Virus record (IMG/VR): IMGVR_UViG_3300049259_000181
Location: 1 to 37,225 of that record
Reading direction: 5' to 3' (one strand)
Length of the DNA stretch: 37,225 nucleotides
Origin: a virus
This document shows, in pieces, positions 7,032-14,996 of this stretch (the stretch's first letter is position 1; each line of letters opens with the position of its first letter). The notes beneath the pieces are model-generated. The model had not been told where the DNA came from. It searched no databases and saw only the letters and a program-made list of their open reading frames with translations. Both the position numbers and the translations under genes were made by a program.

Positions 7032-7402
7032 AGGCGGGCGGTAGGTGCGTGTTCTGCGCGATCGTCGCGGGCGATGCGGCCGCTGAGGTGGTGCGGCGGT
7101 GGCCGCATGCGTGGGCGATCGTGCCACTGGAGCCTGTGACGCCTGGGCATGTGATTGTGCTGCCCACAGTGCATGTCGTCGATGCCGCCGAGGATCCGGC
7201 GGTGACTGGTGCGACGACCGTATTGGCGTCCGAGCTTGCGGCGGGCTGGGGCGACGACTTCAACCTGATCATTAACGCTGGCCCGGCTGCGACGCAGACG
7301 GTGCCTCATTTGCATGTTCATCTGGTGCCGCGCAGGGTCGGCGACGGTCTTCCGCTGCCGTGGACCCCGCAGCAGGACGCCGAACAGCAGGTCACGCCGT
7401 GA
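7028..7402 (+). CDS. HIT-family nucleotide hydrolase/transferase
   Basis: A 124-aa histidine-triad protein. The active site HLHVHLVPRR is at 94-103 (H94, H96, H98; H96 is expected to form the nucleotidyl intermediate). An N-terminal C7-x2-C10 is typical of zinc-binding HIT proteins of the Hint/GalT-like branch. HIT proteins hydrolyse purine nucleoside phosphoramidates or dinucleotides. The substrate cannot be told from sequence. The start overlaps the preceding micro-ORF and the stop overlaps the next GTG. HIT genes recur in actinobacterial mobile elements, but their purpose there is not known to me. Confidence 0.9.
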   Translation: MKAGGRCVFCAIVAGDAAAEVVRRWPHAWAIVPLEPVTPGHVIVLPTVHVVDAAEDPAVTGATTVLASELAAGWGDDFNLIINAGPAATQTVPHLHVHLVPRRVGDGLPLPWTPQQDAEQQVTP

Positions 7403-7500
7403 CGGTGGGCCGTCACCTACCGCATCCCGCGGTCAGCCAGGTCCCAAAGTGCCCACGATGTTCGAGGAGAACCCTGATGTCCGAACAGACCGAAGACTGA
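7399..7500 (+). CDS. Small zinc-knuckle-like ORF (33 aa)
   Basis: GTG at 7399 overlaps the HIT stop (GTGA) and opens a 33-codon frame ending at 7500. It contains KCPRCSRRTL, a single CPRC knuckle. The junction type matches the rest of the operon, which supports translation. The peptidase ATG follows 14 nt after its stop. Confidence 0.45.
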   Translation: MTVGRHLPHPAVSQVPKCPRCSRRTLMSEQTED

Positions 7501-7514
7501 CCGCGGCCAGGACG

Positions 7515-8036
7515 ATGGCGAAGTCGAAGAAGACGTCCGGGGGCGGGTGGCTGCTCGTGCTCGCGATGTGCGCGGCTGTGGTGTTCGGTGTGCAGCACCG
7601 CGGCGACGCCGGGCAGTTGGCAGGCTCTCCAGATCCGGGGCATGGCGCGTTCGTGCGGCCCGCCGATGGGCCGGTCACGTCGGGGTTCGGAGCACGCTGG
7701 GGGACCCAGCACTACGGGATCGACATCGCGAACGCAGTTGGTGCGCCGATCCGGTCGGTCGCCGAGGGCACTGTGATCGTCGCCGGCCCGGCGACCGGGT
7801 TCGGGTTGTGGATGCAGGTGCGGCACGGCGACGGCACGGTCACGGTGTACGGGCACATGAACACCATGGACCGTCGCGTCGGGGATCACGTGGCGGCGGG
7901 GGAGCAGATCGCGACGATCGGTCAGCGTGGCGAAGCCACTGGGCCGCATCTGCATTTCGAGGTGTGGCCGCACGGAAACCGTGCTGAGCGCGTGGATCCG
8001 GCGCCGTGGTTGGCGGCGCGCGGGGTGCGGCTCTGA
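7515..8036 (+). CDS. M23 (LytM-type) metallopeptidase, membrane-anchored
   Basis: A 173-aa protein with an N-terminal membrane segment (about 11-27) and one M23 peptidase domain (about 45-173). Zinc and catalytic residues are present: H66 and D70 (HYGID), H114 (YGHMN) and HLHF with H145 and H147. Family members cut peptide cross-links in peptidoglycan. In a conjugative element it could open the wall locally for DNA passage; in a phage it would be a lysin. The single anchor and lack of a wall-binding domain fit a local remodelling role. The start at 7515 has only a weak CAGGA site; an in-frame ATG at 7458 would add 19 residues. Confidence 0.87.
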   Translation: MAKSKKTSGGGWLLVLAMCAAVVFGVQHRGDAGQLAGSPDPGHGAFVRPADGPVTSGFGARWGTQHYGIDIANAVGAPIRSVAEGTVIVAGPATGFGLWMQVRHGDGTVTVYGHMNTMDRRVGDHVAAGEQIATIGQRGEATGPHLHFEVWPHGNRAERVDPAPWLAARGVRL

Positions 8037-8162
8037 CGTCGTGGTCATTGAACCGTCGAAGCACGGCCGACAGGCTGGGTCCTCACGCAGGCGATCAGCG
8101 CCCGCACGCGGTTCGCCGGTCTGCGGCAGTGGTAGCCGCGAGTCGCCCGTCCGGACAACAGT

Positions 8163-8193
8163 GAGGCCCCGCACCGATCTGGTGCGGGGCCTC
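8163..8193. terminator. Strong bidirectional terminator hairpin
   Basis: A 13-bp perfect stem (GAGGCCCCGCACC, loop GATCT, GGTGCGGGGCCTC) lies between the rightward peptidase operon and the end of the long leftward operon. It is placed to stop transcription from both sides. A short TTTCC follows on the + strand. Confidence 0.85.
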
Positions 8194-8205
8194 TGCGGTT
8201 TCCTC

Positions 8206-8478
8206 TCAGGACGGTGGGCGTATGTGGCGTGCCCGGTCGGCGGTGTCGCCGAGGAGTTCAGCGGCCCGGGGCTGGGCGTCGTCGGGGATGAGCTCGAGGA
8301 GCGCGGCGAGCGCGAGCAGCGGCACACGTGCGGTCGCCGCGGCCGGGTTGTTGCTGTCCTTGCGCCTCTGCACAGCGCGGGCGTGCGCAGCCTTACAGTC
8401 CCCGCACGGCGGCGTTCCGGACCGGATGTGCCACATGTAGCCGCTGGGGGTGCCCGCGACCTCCTCGTGCCGTTTCAC
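8206..8478 (-). CDS. Small protein with phage-type HxxxG..CxxC motif
   Basis: A 90-aa protein, last gene of operon B. The motif GTPSGYMWHIRSGTPPCGDC followed by KAAHA is shared by many short actinophage proteins and probably binds zinc. The rest is Ala/Leu-rich helix. GTG at 8478 overlaps the stop of the preceding gene (GTGA), the same junction type as elsewhere in the operon; other GTG codons up to 8505 are possible. Function unknown. Confidence 0.65.
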   Translation of the reverse strand: MKRHEEVAGTPSGYMWHIRSGTPPCGDCKAAHARAVQRRKDSNNPAAATARVPLLALAALLELIPDDAQPRAAELLGDTADRARHIRPPS

Positions 8479-8909
8479 CGCGTCCACCGCCACATCACGA
8501 GGCACGCGGCGAACAGCGCGACGTAGACGGCGATGTAGGCCCAGGCCGCGGTCACGATGGCCGCGGCGAACCCGAGCCCGGCAATCCCCAGCCCGATCCC
8601 AGTTCCGATCCCCAGCGCGACCTTCGCGGCCCGTGACGGTTTCTTCGCGGCACGGGCCGGTTTCTCAGGCTGGTCGTTGGCCCTGGCCAGCTGGAACGGC
8701 GTCGAGTCCTCGACACGCTCGACGATCACAATGCGACCGAACGGGTCACCGAGCCGCCCGGTGGGCAGATACGGGTGTGCCGGCCGCGGGCTCATCGCCT
8801 TCAGGTACTCGAACTGGTTGCGGGTCAGTTTGATCGGCTCCTCCGGCCAGGGTGGATGGTCCCGGATGAGGTCGCGGTAGGCGGCGGCGAGATCGTCGTA
8901 GTCGGTCAC
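8475..8909 (-). CDS. Membrane protein with two C-terminal helices
   Basis: A 144-aa protein. Residues 1-90 are soluble and acidic/Pro-rich. A Lys/Ala linker (PARAAKKPSRAAK) leads to two membrane segments (about 98-116 and 120-140) that end in a short WRWTR tail. GTG at 8909 overlaps the preceding stop (GTGA), with AAAGGGAA upstream. A holin-like role is possible from topology but not supported by anything else. Confidence 0.7.
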   Translation of the reverse strand: MTDYDDLAAAYRDLIRDHPPWPEEPIKLTRNQFEYLKAMSPRPAHPYLPTGRLGDPFGRIVIVERVEDSTPFQLARANDQPEKPARAAKKPSRAAKVALGIGTGIGLGIAGLGFAAAIVTAAWAYIAVYVALFAACLVMWRWTR

Positions 8910-9781
8910 GGTCGTTTCCCTTTGGTTTCGCCGCTGTTCCGCCCACAACCCGGCTCCAGGCAGTAGGCGATGTCACCGCGCCACTCCACGATGCCGGTGT
9001 GCCGGTGCTGTTCGTCCGGGCACACCCAGAACCGGATCGGCGCGGCCGCGATCTCCGGGTGGTCTTCGAAGAAGCTCTCGATCGGGTCGCTCACCGCTCC
9101 ACCCTCGATCGTCAACCAGCAGCGCGGACCCGGCTCCGGTGGCCGCAGGATCTCCGGGGATGGCACCGCCACGAACTCGTCGCGGTAGGCCGGGACGAGC
9201 CGCAGCCTGGTCAGCGCGTCGACCGCGGCATACGCGGTCGGGCGCAGATGCTGGCCGTCGATCCGGTCCCACGTGCCCGGCGCGTAGTGCAGCCGCACAG
9301 TCAGATGCCGCGCCTTCGGGATCTTGCGGCGTTTCGCGAGGACCATCACACCCCGCCGCACACACTGCACCCGCTCCCCACAGGCCCGCGGGTCGCCGCG
9401 CAGAGTGTCCGAGGTCAGCGGCGGGTGCGGCCACGGCAAATCGAGGCGGAAATGACAGCCAACGAGGCCCAGAGGCGCGGCCAGTTCGATGGCCAGCAGG
9501 AGCCGCGCGGTGCGGGCCTGCACACGTTTCCGGGTGCCGGCGAGGATCTCGGACACCGCGGAATGCGAAATCTGGCTGCCGGTGGCGCGGGAGATCGCGG
9601 ACGCGGTCCAGCCGAGCTGGGCGAGCCGCCCCAGGTGCCGGTGGAGGCGGTCTTCGGGCACCAGCCCCGAGTCGGGAAGCAACCCGGCCTTGCGGTGCTG
9701 CTGGTAGTGCGCGGGGCAGAGCCGTTTCGCGCGCACCGGTTCGCTGCAGCCGGGTTTCGCGCAGGTCTGGTTATCGGCCAC
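8906..9781 (-). CDS. Zinc-finger and helix-turn-helix protein, unknown
   Basis: A 291-aa protein. The N-terminus has a zinc knuckle (C7, C12, C22, H25) of a kind common in phage proteins, then a likely helix-turn-helix (about 52-90). The middle and C-terminal regions are unfamiliar; Cys pairs near residues 150 and 280 could bind metal. GTG at 9781 was chosen because the frame further upstream overlaps the SLOG gene. The frame could in principle hold two proteins (an internal start lies near MVLAKRRK), but no stop separates them. Confidence 0.6.
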   Translation of the reverse strand: MADNQTCAKPGCSEPVRAKRLCPAHYQQHRKAGLLPDSGLVPEDRLHRHLGRLAQLGWTASAISRATGSQISHSAVSEILAGTRKRVQARTARLLLAIELAAPLGLVGCHFRLDLPWPHPPLTSDTLRGDPRACGERVQCVRRGVMVLAKRRKIPKARHLTVRLHYAPGTWDRIDGQHLRPTAYAAVDALTRLRLVPAYRDEFVAVPSPEILRPPEPGPRCWLTIEGGAVSDPIESFFEDHPEIAAAPIRFWVCPDEQHRHTGIVEWRGDIAYCLEPGCGRNSGETKGKRP

Positions 9782-10280
9782 CGGAAACACCCGCCTGTCG
9801 GGTGATGGCGTGCCGAACCCACCCGGGCACGTCCCCGTACGCCTGGACCGGGATACTGGCATCCAACGCCGCGGTGGCCGCGTCGGTGGTGCCCTTGTTC
9901 GCGGCGAGCGGGGCGAAAAACGCCAGCACCAGGCCCGGTCCGGTGGCGAGCATGCGCCGGTTACGGCGGTTCCCCGCGGCCGGGCACCACGTACCCGGGC
10001 CGAACCGTCTCGGTTTCCGATGCCCTGGCCGGCAGAACCCGGGGTCACACGGCCCGTCCCAGTCGGCGTCGAACACCTCCGGGGACTCACTGGTGCTGGA
10101 CGTCCACAACTGGTGCGCCATGGTGTCCGCGCCGGCGGCCCCACCGTGAATCAGCACCGCGGCGGGATGCTCCTGGTAGACGGTGAACAGTGCCGTGCGC
10201 ATCAGGTCCCGGTTGGTCCATTCCCGGGACCCCGTGACCATCAAGCGGAAGTCGTCGCACTTCATGCCGGTGGTGCCCAT
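9771..10280 (-). CDS. SLOG-domain protein (DUF2493/YspA-like)
   Basis: A 169-aa protein with the nucleotide-binding pattern of the SLOG superfamily: a first strand RLMVTGSREW (about 13-22), then VLIHGGAAGADTMAHQLW (about 43-60) and a C-terminal LVLAFFAP strand. These are the G-S-R and G-G-x2-GAD signatures of DUF2493. Members bind nucleotides or their derivatives and recur in phages and near defence genes; the ligand is not predictable. An insertion between the two core parts holds two Cys. Start overlaps the preceding stop as TGATG. Confidence 0.8.
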   Translation of the reverse strand: MGTTGMKCDDFRLMVTGSREWTNRDLMRTALFTVYQEHPAAVLIHGGAAGADTMAHQLWTSSTSESPEVFDADWDGPCDPGFCRPGHRKPRRFGPGTWCPAAGNRRNRRMLATGPGLVLAFFAPLAANKGTTDAATAALDASIPVQAYGDVPGWVRHAITRQAGVSGGR

Positions 10281-10954
10281 CAGTTGCCGTCCTCGGCACC
10301 GCGGCGACTGGTGGCGCACTGGGTTGGGTTGTCCCGCAGGCAGACCTTGCCGCCGACGACCCGCAGTCCGGCGTCGTCGAACGCCGTCGTCCAGTCGCTC
10401 GCGATGGTTTTCTGTGCGGTGGCGAGCGGGATCAGGCCCGCACAGACCGCGCCGTGTAGCTGGTTCTCCACCGCGTCCTTGGGGTTCGGGATTTTCCCGG
10501 GCTCGACCCACAGGTTGGCCGGGTCGCTCGGCGCGCCACCAAGCTCCAGGGACACCAGGTGGTCCAGTTCACCCTCGGTTGTGGCCGGCAGGCTGTAGGC
10601 GGTGTCGAGCTGCGTCTTGAGCGTGCCGGTCACCGACGGCGGTGGCCGGACGGTGGAGGTCCAGCCGGGTTTGCAGACCGTGGCGGCGATGGTGGCCTGG
10701 CTCACCGCGGGGTTCAGCGTGCCCGGAGTGCAGGTCGGGTCGGGCAGGGGCTGGCCGTTGCGGGTGCCCAGCTTGCAGGTGCCCGGCGCGGGCACCTTCG
10801 AATCCGCCGCCGGGCCGCTGGGCGCCGTGCTCGCCGGGGGTGAGCTGCCGGTGGAGGTGCCGTGGCCGAAGCTGCACGCCGCGGTGGCCGCGAGCGCTGC
10901 GGCGGCGAGCAGGGCGATGATGGCGTGCCGATGGAGCTGCGGCAGGGTCGTCAT
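10280..10954 (-). CDS. Secreted lipoprotein with HNH-nuclease-like domain
   Basis: A 224-aa protein. A signal peptide with a hydrophobic core (11-24) leads to a Cys at 27 in a lipobox-like TAAC. A Ser/Pro linker follows. The C-terminal domain (about 60-210) has ELDHLVSLELGG (D131, H132), NLWVEP (N147) and KDAVEN (N164), the spacing of a beta-beta-alpha metal nuclease seen in many exported bacterial proteins. Such an enzyme anchored outside the membrane could cut incoming DNA (exclusion) or degrade extracellular nucleic acid. Activity is inferred from motif only. Confidence 0.7.
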   Translation of the reverse strand: MTTLPQLHRHAIIALLAAAALAATAACSFGHGTSTGSSPPASTAPSGPAADSKVPAPGTCKLGTRNGQPLPDPTCTPGTLNPAVSQATIAATVCKPGWTSTVRPPPSVTGTLKTQLDTAYSLPATTEGELDHLVSLELGGAPSDPANLWVEPGKIPNPKDAVENQLHGAVCAGLIPLATAQKTIASDWTTAFDDAGLRVVGGKVCLRDNPTQCATSRRGAEDGN

Positions 10955-11439
10955 CGGGGCTCACCCACTCCGGTCGCCGTGCCCTCGACGAAGGGAACGC
11001 GGGTATGGCCGTACCGGCGGCGGCCGATTTCGGCATCCGCGCACACCGCGCACAAGATCCGGAGTGGCAGGCCGGGCACGTAGCCGGTGACCTGCCAGCC
11101 GTCGAGGCGAAGATCGATGAGCAGGTCCATCGGGTCCCCGTACAAGGAGTCGGCCACACTGTCGATCTCGTCCGGGCCACCGCACCGGTCGCAGGTCACT
11201 CCCCAGAGAAACCAGCCCGGTGTTTGCTCGCGCGGAGCGTGCGGGGGTTCCGGCCGGTACACGGTCTCGCGGACACAGTCCGGGCACACCATGGCCGGGG
11301 AGATCTTCCAGCCAACCTCGACCGCCAGAAGCAGGGCTTCGCCGGGTGTTGGGGCGATCGGCCACAGCTCCGGGTCAGTGACGTCGGTCCCGTCGCACGT
11401 TGTGCAGTCCGGTGCATACCACGTTGCTGCGGTGAGCAC
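10951..11439 (-). CDS. Protein with three CxxC pairs, putative zinc ribbon
   Basis: A 162-aa protein. CTTC (12-15), CPDC (52-55), CDRC (82-85) and CAVC (about 130-133) suggest two or more zinc-binding sites. The rest is mixed alpha/beta without a known motif. GTG at 11439 has AAAGGAGGA 5-7 nt upstream, one of the best ribosome sites in the window, consistent with the 42-nt gap before it. Its stop overlaps the lipoprotein start (ATGA). Confidence 0.68.
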   Translation of the reverse strand: MLTAATWYAPDCTTCDGTDVTDPELWPIAPTPGEALLLAVEVGWKISPAMVCPDCVRETVYRPEPPHAPREQTPGWFLWGVTCDRCGGPDEIDSVADSLYGDPMDLLIDLRLDGWQVTGYVPGLPLRILCAVCADAEIGRRRYGHTRVPFVEGTATGVGEPR

Positions 11440-11481
11440 AGTTGTCCTCCTTTGGTGGGGAAATTCGGCGAATACGGTTCA

Positions 11482-13188
11482 TCAGGCGGCCGGGTCTTGC
11501 TCGGCGCGGGCGATCAGGGACTCGGCGAGCGCCCGGATGTGGCCGTCGTTCGCCGCCGCCGGCTGCACCGGGTTCGCACGGGGGTTGACCATCGCGTCGT
11601 TCTGCATCCGCTTCAGATCAAGCAGTTCCGCCATCGGCGGGTCGGCCCCGTGGTCGGAGACGCAGAAGAACCCGCGCGGGGCGTGATCAATGCCGTCGCG
11701 GGCCAGCCGCCCCATGCATTGCACGTGGACCTGCGGGGACCAGTCCAGCTCCCCGAAAACCCCGGTGTCGCAACCCATCTGCAGCCCGTCCAGACCGGCG
11801 CCGGACCGCAACGACATGATCAGGACCCGGGACCGCCCGTCGATGAGCGAGTCCGCGGACCGCTGCTTCGCGGCGGCGGTCTCCGACCCGGTGTAAAGCG
11901 CCGGCTGGTATGGGGCCAGGAGCTTCGTCCACACATCGAAAACCGCGCGATGCCATCCCCACAGCACCAGCCGCTCGGTGCCCGACTCGAGGAGCATCTG
12001 GCAAAACGCGGCCACGTACGGGGCTTTCGCGACACCAGTGGCCTGGCGAAGCCGCATGTCCATCTCACCGGCCGCGCGCCACCGGTCGTGCGGATTGTTG
12101 GCCTTGTTGAGCACGAACCGGGCCATCTCGACGGCGTCGCCGGCGATCCGGTCGTACACGTCCTCGTCGGCGTCGACGTTCTGGGTCGCCAGCAGCGGTT
12201 TCGGCAGGGGGCGGCCGACCTCGTCGCGGGTGTGGCCGAGCATGAGCCCTTCGGCGCGGAGGTGCTCGCCGAACGCACGCGGGTTCTTCACCCGGATTTT
12301 GCCGTCGACGACCTCGGTTCCCCACTCACGGAGGAACTCATCTCGGCTGCCGAGCTCGTCGGGCGCGAGAATGTTGATGATGTTGAAGCATTCGCCGCCG
12401 TAGTTGTAGACCGGCGTGGCGGACAGCCCGACCTTGTAGGTGGCGCCGTCGGCGATCCGGCCGGCGGCAGCGTATTTGTCGGTGCCTTGGTGGCGGAGTT
12501 CCTGAATCTCGTCGAAGACGACCGTGTTCACCTTGCCGGCGAGGTGGTCGGACCAGGCGGCGAGCTTGCTGTAGGAGATCGCGAGGACGTCGACCTCACC
12601 CGGGTCATAGATCTTGGTGGAGCTGATGACGTGGCCCCGCAGATCCGGGAAGGTGGCGGCGAGTTCCTTCTCGATCCACTGCCGCGGCAGGTGCGCCAGC
12701 GTGACCACCAGAGCGGGCAGGGAGTCGGGGGCGCGCAGCACCAGCAGCGCGGTGAGCGACTTGCCGATCCCGACCTCGTCGGTGACCAGCAGCCGCCCGG
12801 TGGTGATGGCGAGGTCGGCGGATTTCAGTTGCTCCGGGTACGGGGTGCGCGCGGGTCGCCGGGCGCCGTCGGGGAGGCGGCGGCCGGCGAGGATTTCCTC
12901 GATGTCGGTTTCGATGTGGCGGTGCCGGTTGGCCTGCTCGACGAGCCGCGCCTGGCTGGCCGGGTCCATGCGCATCGGGTAGCGCTGCAGCAGCCATTCG
13001 ATGTCGCGGGCGACCTCCGGGTTGTCGACGATCGCGACCGCGCCGCCGCGGGTTTGGCGTACGCGGGGCAGCAGTCGTTTGACCTTGATGGCGACGTGCG
13101 GCACGGCGTCGACCACCCAGACGCCGCGACCCGTGTCAGGGTCGGTGGCCCAGCGGACGGTGCCGTGCATGCGGCTCGTGGTGTCCAT
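11482..13188 (-). CDS. SNF2/SF2-type helicase
   Basis: A 568-aa superfamily 2 ATPase. Motif I is DEVGIGKS (137-144), motif II DEIQEL (226-231), motif III LSATP (255-259) and motif VI QCMGRLARDG (490-499), in which a Gly precedes the first Arg as in SNF2-like proteins. Residues 1-120 have no known domain. SNF2-like proteins translocate on double-stranded DNA. The neighbour just upstream encodes a PD-(D/E)XK nuclease-like protein, so the two may form one complex for restriction, recombination or replication-fork processing. ATG at 13188 has GAGGGGAAA upstream. Confidence 0.85.
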   Translation of the reverse strand: MDTTSRMHGTVRWATDPDTGRGVWVVDAVPHVAIKVKRLLPRVRQTRGGAVAIVDNPEVARDIEWLLQRYPMRMDPASQARLVEQANRHRHIETDIEEILAGRRLPDGARRPARTPYPEQLKSADLAITTGRLLVTDEVGIGKSLTALLVLRAPDSLPALVVTLAHLPRQWIEKELAATFPDLRGHVISSTKIYDPGEVDVLAISYSKLAAWSDHLAGKVNTVVFDEIQELRHQGTDKYAAAGRIADGATYKVGLSATPVYNYGGECFNIINILAPDELGSRDEFLREWGTEVVDGKIRVKNPRAFGEHLRAEGLMLGHTRDEVGRPLPKPLLATQNVDADEDVYDRIAGDAVEMARFVLNKANNPHDRWRAAGEMDMRLRQATGVAKAPYVAAFCQMLLESGTERLVLWGWHRAVFDVWTKLLAPYQPALYTGSETAAAKQRSADSLIDGRSRVLIMSLRSGAGLDGLQMGCDTGVFGELDWSPQVHVQCMGRLARDGIDHAPRGFFCVSDHGADPPMAELLDLKRMQNDAMVNPRANPVQPAAANDGHIRALAESLIARAEQDPAA

Positions 13189-13201
13189 GCGCAGTTTCCC
13201 C

Positions 13202-13858
13202 TCAGGCGAGGTGGGTGAGGTTGACGACGGTGACCGGCATGCCGCCCAGCTCGGTGGGCAGCGTGTGGTGTGTGGCGCGAGTGGTGGCCAGCACCAGCGC
13301 GTCGAGGCGGCCGGTGGTGGCGTAGCGCTGCAGTTGGCGGGCCACGGTTTCCACGGAGCCCTTGACTTTGATTTCGATGCCGACACGGCCGACGAGGATG
13401 TCGATGCGGCATCGGGGCGCGAGCGTGACCTCCCGTTCGACGGGCGCGACGTGTTGGGCGAGCACGTGGGCGATGGCGTCCTGGAGTTCGTACTCGTCGT
13501 CCCAGGTGAACCGGTAGCGGGTGAGTACGTGGGCGATCCGTTCGGCGGTCGCCCGCTCGGCTTCGCGGGCCAGATATTGGCGGACGGTGGGTCCTTCGGG
13601 GCGCCCACGCATCGGCTGGTCCGGTGCCTCGGGTAGCGGTTCACCGTCCGGGACGAACTGCACCGCCGCTTTGATGCTGCTGGCGTCGTCCACGGACCAC
13701 GCGGTCTGTGAGCGGGCGTGGCACGGCAGACCTTGGTGTGCCCAGCTCCCGGAGGGGAACTGTTCGGCCGGGCGTCCACACGCGCCGCACCGCCCGGGCG
13801 CGGAGACCGCGGCCGTGAGCTCCGCGAGTTGCGCGGCGATGCGTTCCACGTCAGCCAC
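13202..13858 (-). CDS. PD-(D/E)XK nuclease-like protein with zinc knuckle
   Basis: A 218-aa protein. The N-terminal third has C24-x2-C27 and a later Cys (46), likely zinc-binding. The C-terminal domain has RIDILVGRVGIEIKVKG, giving D153 and E162-x-K164 of the PD-(D/E)XK core, followed by a helix with Q175 (RQLQRY) as in many such nucleases. It ends 13 nt before the SNF2-type helicase gene. The pair resembles helicase/nuclease modules of restriction or repair systems. GTG at 13858 follows GGGGGAC and overlaps the preceding stop by 8 nt. Confidence 0.75.
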   Translation of the reverse strand: MADVERIAAQLAELTAAVSAPGRCGACGRPAEQFPSGSWAHQGLPCHARSQTAWSVDDASSIKAAVQFVPDGEPLPEAPDQPMRGRPEGPTVRQYLAREAERATAERIAHVLTRYRFTWDDEYELQDAIAHVLAQHVAPVEREVTLAPRCRIDILVGRVGIEIKVKGSVETVARQLQRYATTGRLDALVLATTRATHHTLPTELGGMPVTVVNLTHLA

Positions 13859-14069
13859 GGTGCTGTCCCCCGCGCGGCGGCATGGGGGCCGGTGCTTGGC
13901 AGGCGACGCAGATCCGCAGCACCCACGGGGTGGTGCCGCCGTTGACGTCCGAGCCGGGGAACGCGACGTGCCGCACGTACGCCTCGCCCGGCTGGATTTC
14001 GGTGTCGCACCGGTCGGTTTCGCAGGTGAATGGTTTGCGTGCGACGACGGTGCGGGCGGTTTCAGCCAC
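13851..14069 (-). CDS. Small zinc-ribbon protein
   Basis: A 72-aa protein with two Cys pairs: C16-x4-C21 and C-x2-C near residue 56-59, forming a likely zinc ribbon (VVARKPFTCETDRCDTEIQP then YVRHV...CVAC). GTG at 14069 has GGAGGAGG 8 nt upstream. The start lies inside the end of the preceding gene by 8 nt. Confidence 0.68.
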   Translation of the reverse strand: MAETARTVVARKPFTCETDRCDTEIQPGEAYVRHVAFPGSDVNGGTTPWVLRICVACQAPAPMPPRGGQHRG

Positions 14070-14550
14070 GACGCTGCCTCCTCCGGTCGGCGAGCGACAC
14101 GGTTTCCGCGCGGCTGGCGAGGTACCCGTCGAACTCGTCGCGGTGGGCGCGGACAAGCGCGGCGACCGCCTCCAGTTCCGCGTTGAGGTGTTCGCGCTGC
14201 TGCCACAGCTCCGTGTCCCGCGCGTGCCATCGCTCGCTGTCGGCGGTGCGGCGGGGCGGCATACCACGCATGGCGCTGGCGGTTTCCCGCGCGACCGCGG
14301 CAACGGCATCGTTGACCACGTGCCCGGCGTGGTAGCGGTCTGATGTGGACACGCACGTCATGCACAGTGTGAACGACGCACGGGTTTTCCCGATCCGGTT
14401 GATGCGGGCGCGGGCTTCGTCTCGGGTGATCACGTTGCCGTGTACCTTGTCGATCTGCTTCCCGCATTCGGTGAGCGTCGCCTCGGTGCGCCACGGCAGC
14501 ACCACGCGCCCGATGTGGTCGAGGGGGCCGGTGAGTTTGTCGTCGGTCAC
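14062..14550 (-). CDS. Unknown protein with zinc-knuckle and coiled-coil parts
   Basis: A 162-aa protein. The N-terminal half has C29, C63 and C66 with nearby His, a split zinc-binding pattern. The C-terminal half (about 95-160) is a long Glu/Arg/Ala helix and probably a coiled coil. GTG at 14550 overlaps the DUF4326 stop (GTGA) and has GGAGG upstream. Family not recognised. Confidence 0.62.
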   Translation of the reverse strand: MTDDKLTGPLDHIGRVVLPWRTEATLTECGKQIDKVHGNVITRDEARARINRIGKTRASFTLCMTCVSTSDRYHAGHVVNDAVAAVARETASAMRGMPPRRTADSERWHARDTELWQQREHLNAELEAVAALVRAHRDEFDGYLASRAETVSLADRRRQRRG

Positions 14551-14996
14551 CGTGGGCCTCCGTTCGCGTAGCGGAGCAGCACCGCGGCGTGGCAGTAGTC
14601 CGGCTCACCGGGCTCGGGGAGCCTGCACCAGCAGGCGAGGTCTTTCCCGGTCAGCTTTCCGGCGCGGAGCGCGGAGGTGAGGCGGACGTGCGCGAGGATT
14701 TCCCGTGCGCTCCACTTGTCGGTCGGCAGGTCCGATAGGGACACCCACTGCTCGAACCTGGCGACGAGGAGTTCCTGCTTCTGGCGCCGGACGTCGCCGT
14801 GCCGGGCCCGCTCGCTGTGGTGGAGGTTGCCGCTCGCGTCGTAGATCTGGATCATGCCGTTGGACCGCACGGCGCGGAACGGGTTCCCGTAGGGCCCGCG
14901 ACGGTCGACGATCACGACGTTGGTGGAGTGGTCGGCGAGTCGCCAGCCTGCGCGGCGGCTCAGCTGGATCCGGCGCGGCTTCGTTGGTTCAGCCAT
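14547..14996 (-). CDS. DUF4326 protein
   Basis: A 149-aa protein with the DUF4326 pattern: VVIVDRRGPYGNPFRA near residue 27, then LTGKDLACWCRLPEP and CHAAVLLRYAN at the C-terminus. The conserved RxGPYGNPF and ACWC...CHA elements probably build a metal or nucleotide site. The family is common in phages and mobile elements and has no settled biochemical role. Its first codons share 13 bp with the start of the gene just upstream in the operon. Confidence 0.85.
   Translation of the reverse strand: MAEPTKPRRIQLSRRAGWRLADHSTNVVIVDRRGPYGNPFRAVRSNGMIQIYDASGNLHHSERARHGDVRRQKQELLVARFEQWVSLSDLPTDKWSAREILAHVRLTSALRAGKLTGKDLACWCRLPEPGEPDYCHAAVLLRYANGGPR

Noticed and set aside
8475-8909. Holin assignment for the two-helix membrane protein
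   Set aside because: Two helices and a charged tail are not enough; the only nearby wall enzyme belongs to the opposite operon.
11005-13218. 737-codon rightward open frame
   Set aside because: It lies antisense to the SNF2-type helicase and its neighbours, whose motifs and start/stop overlaps are clear. The translation is Gly/Val/Arg/His-rich and has no motif.
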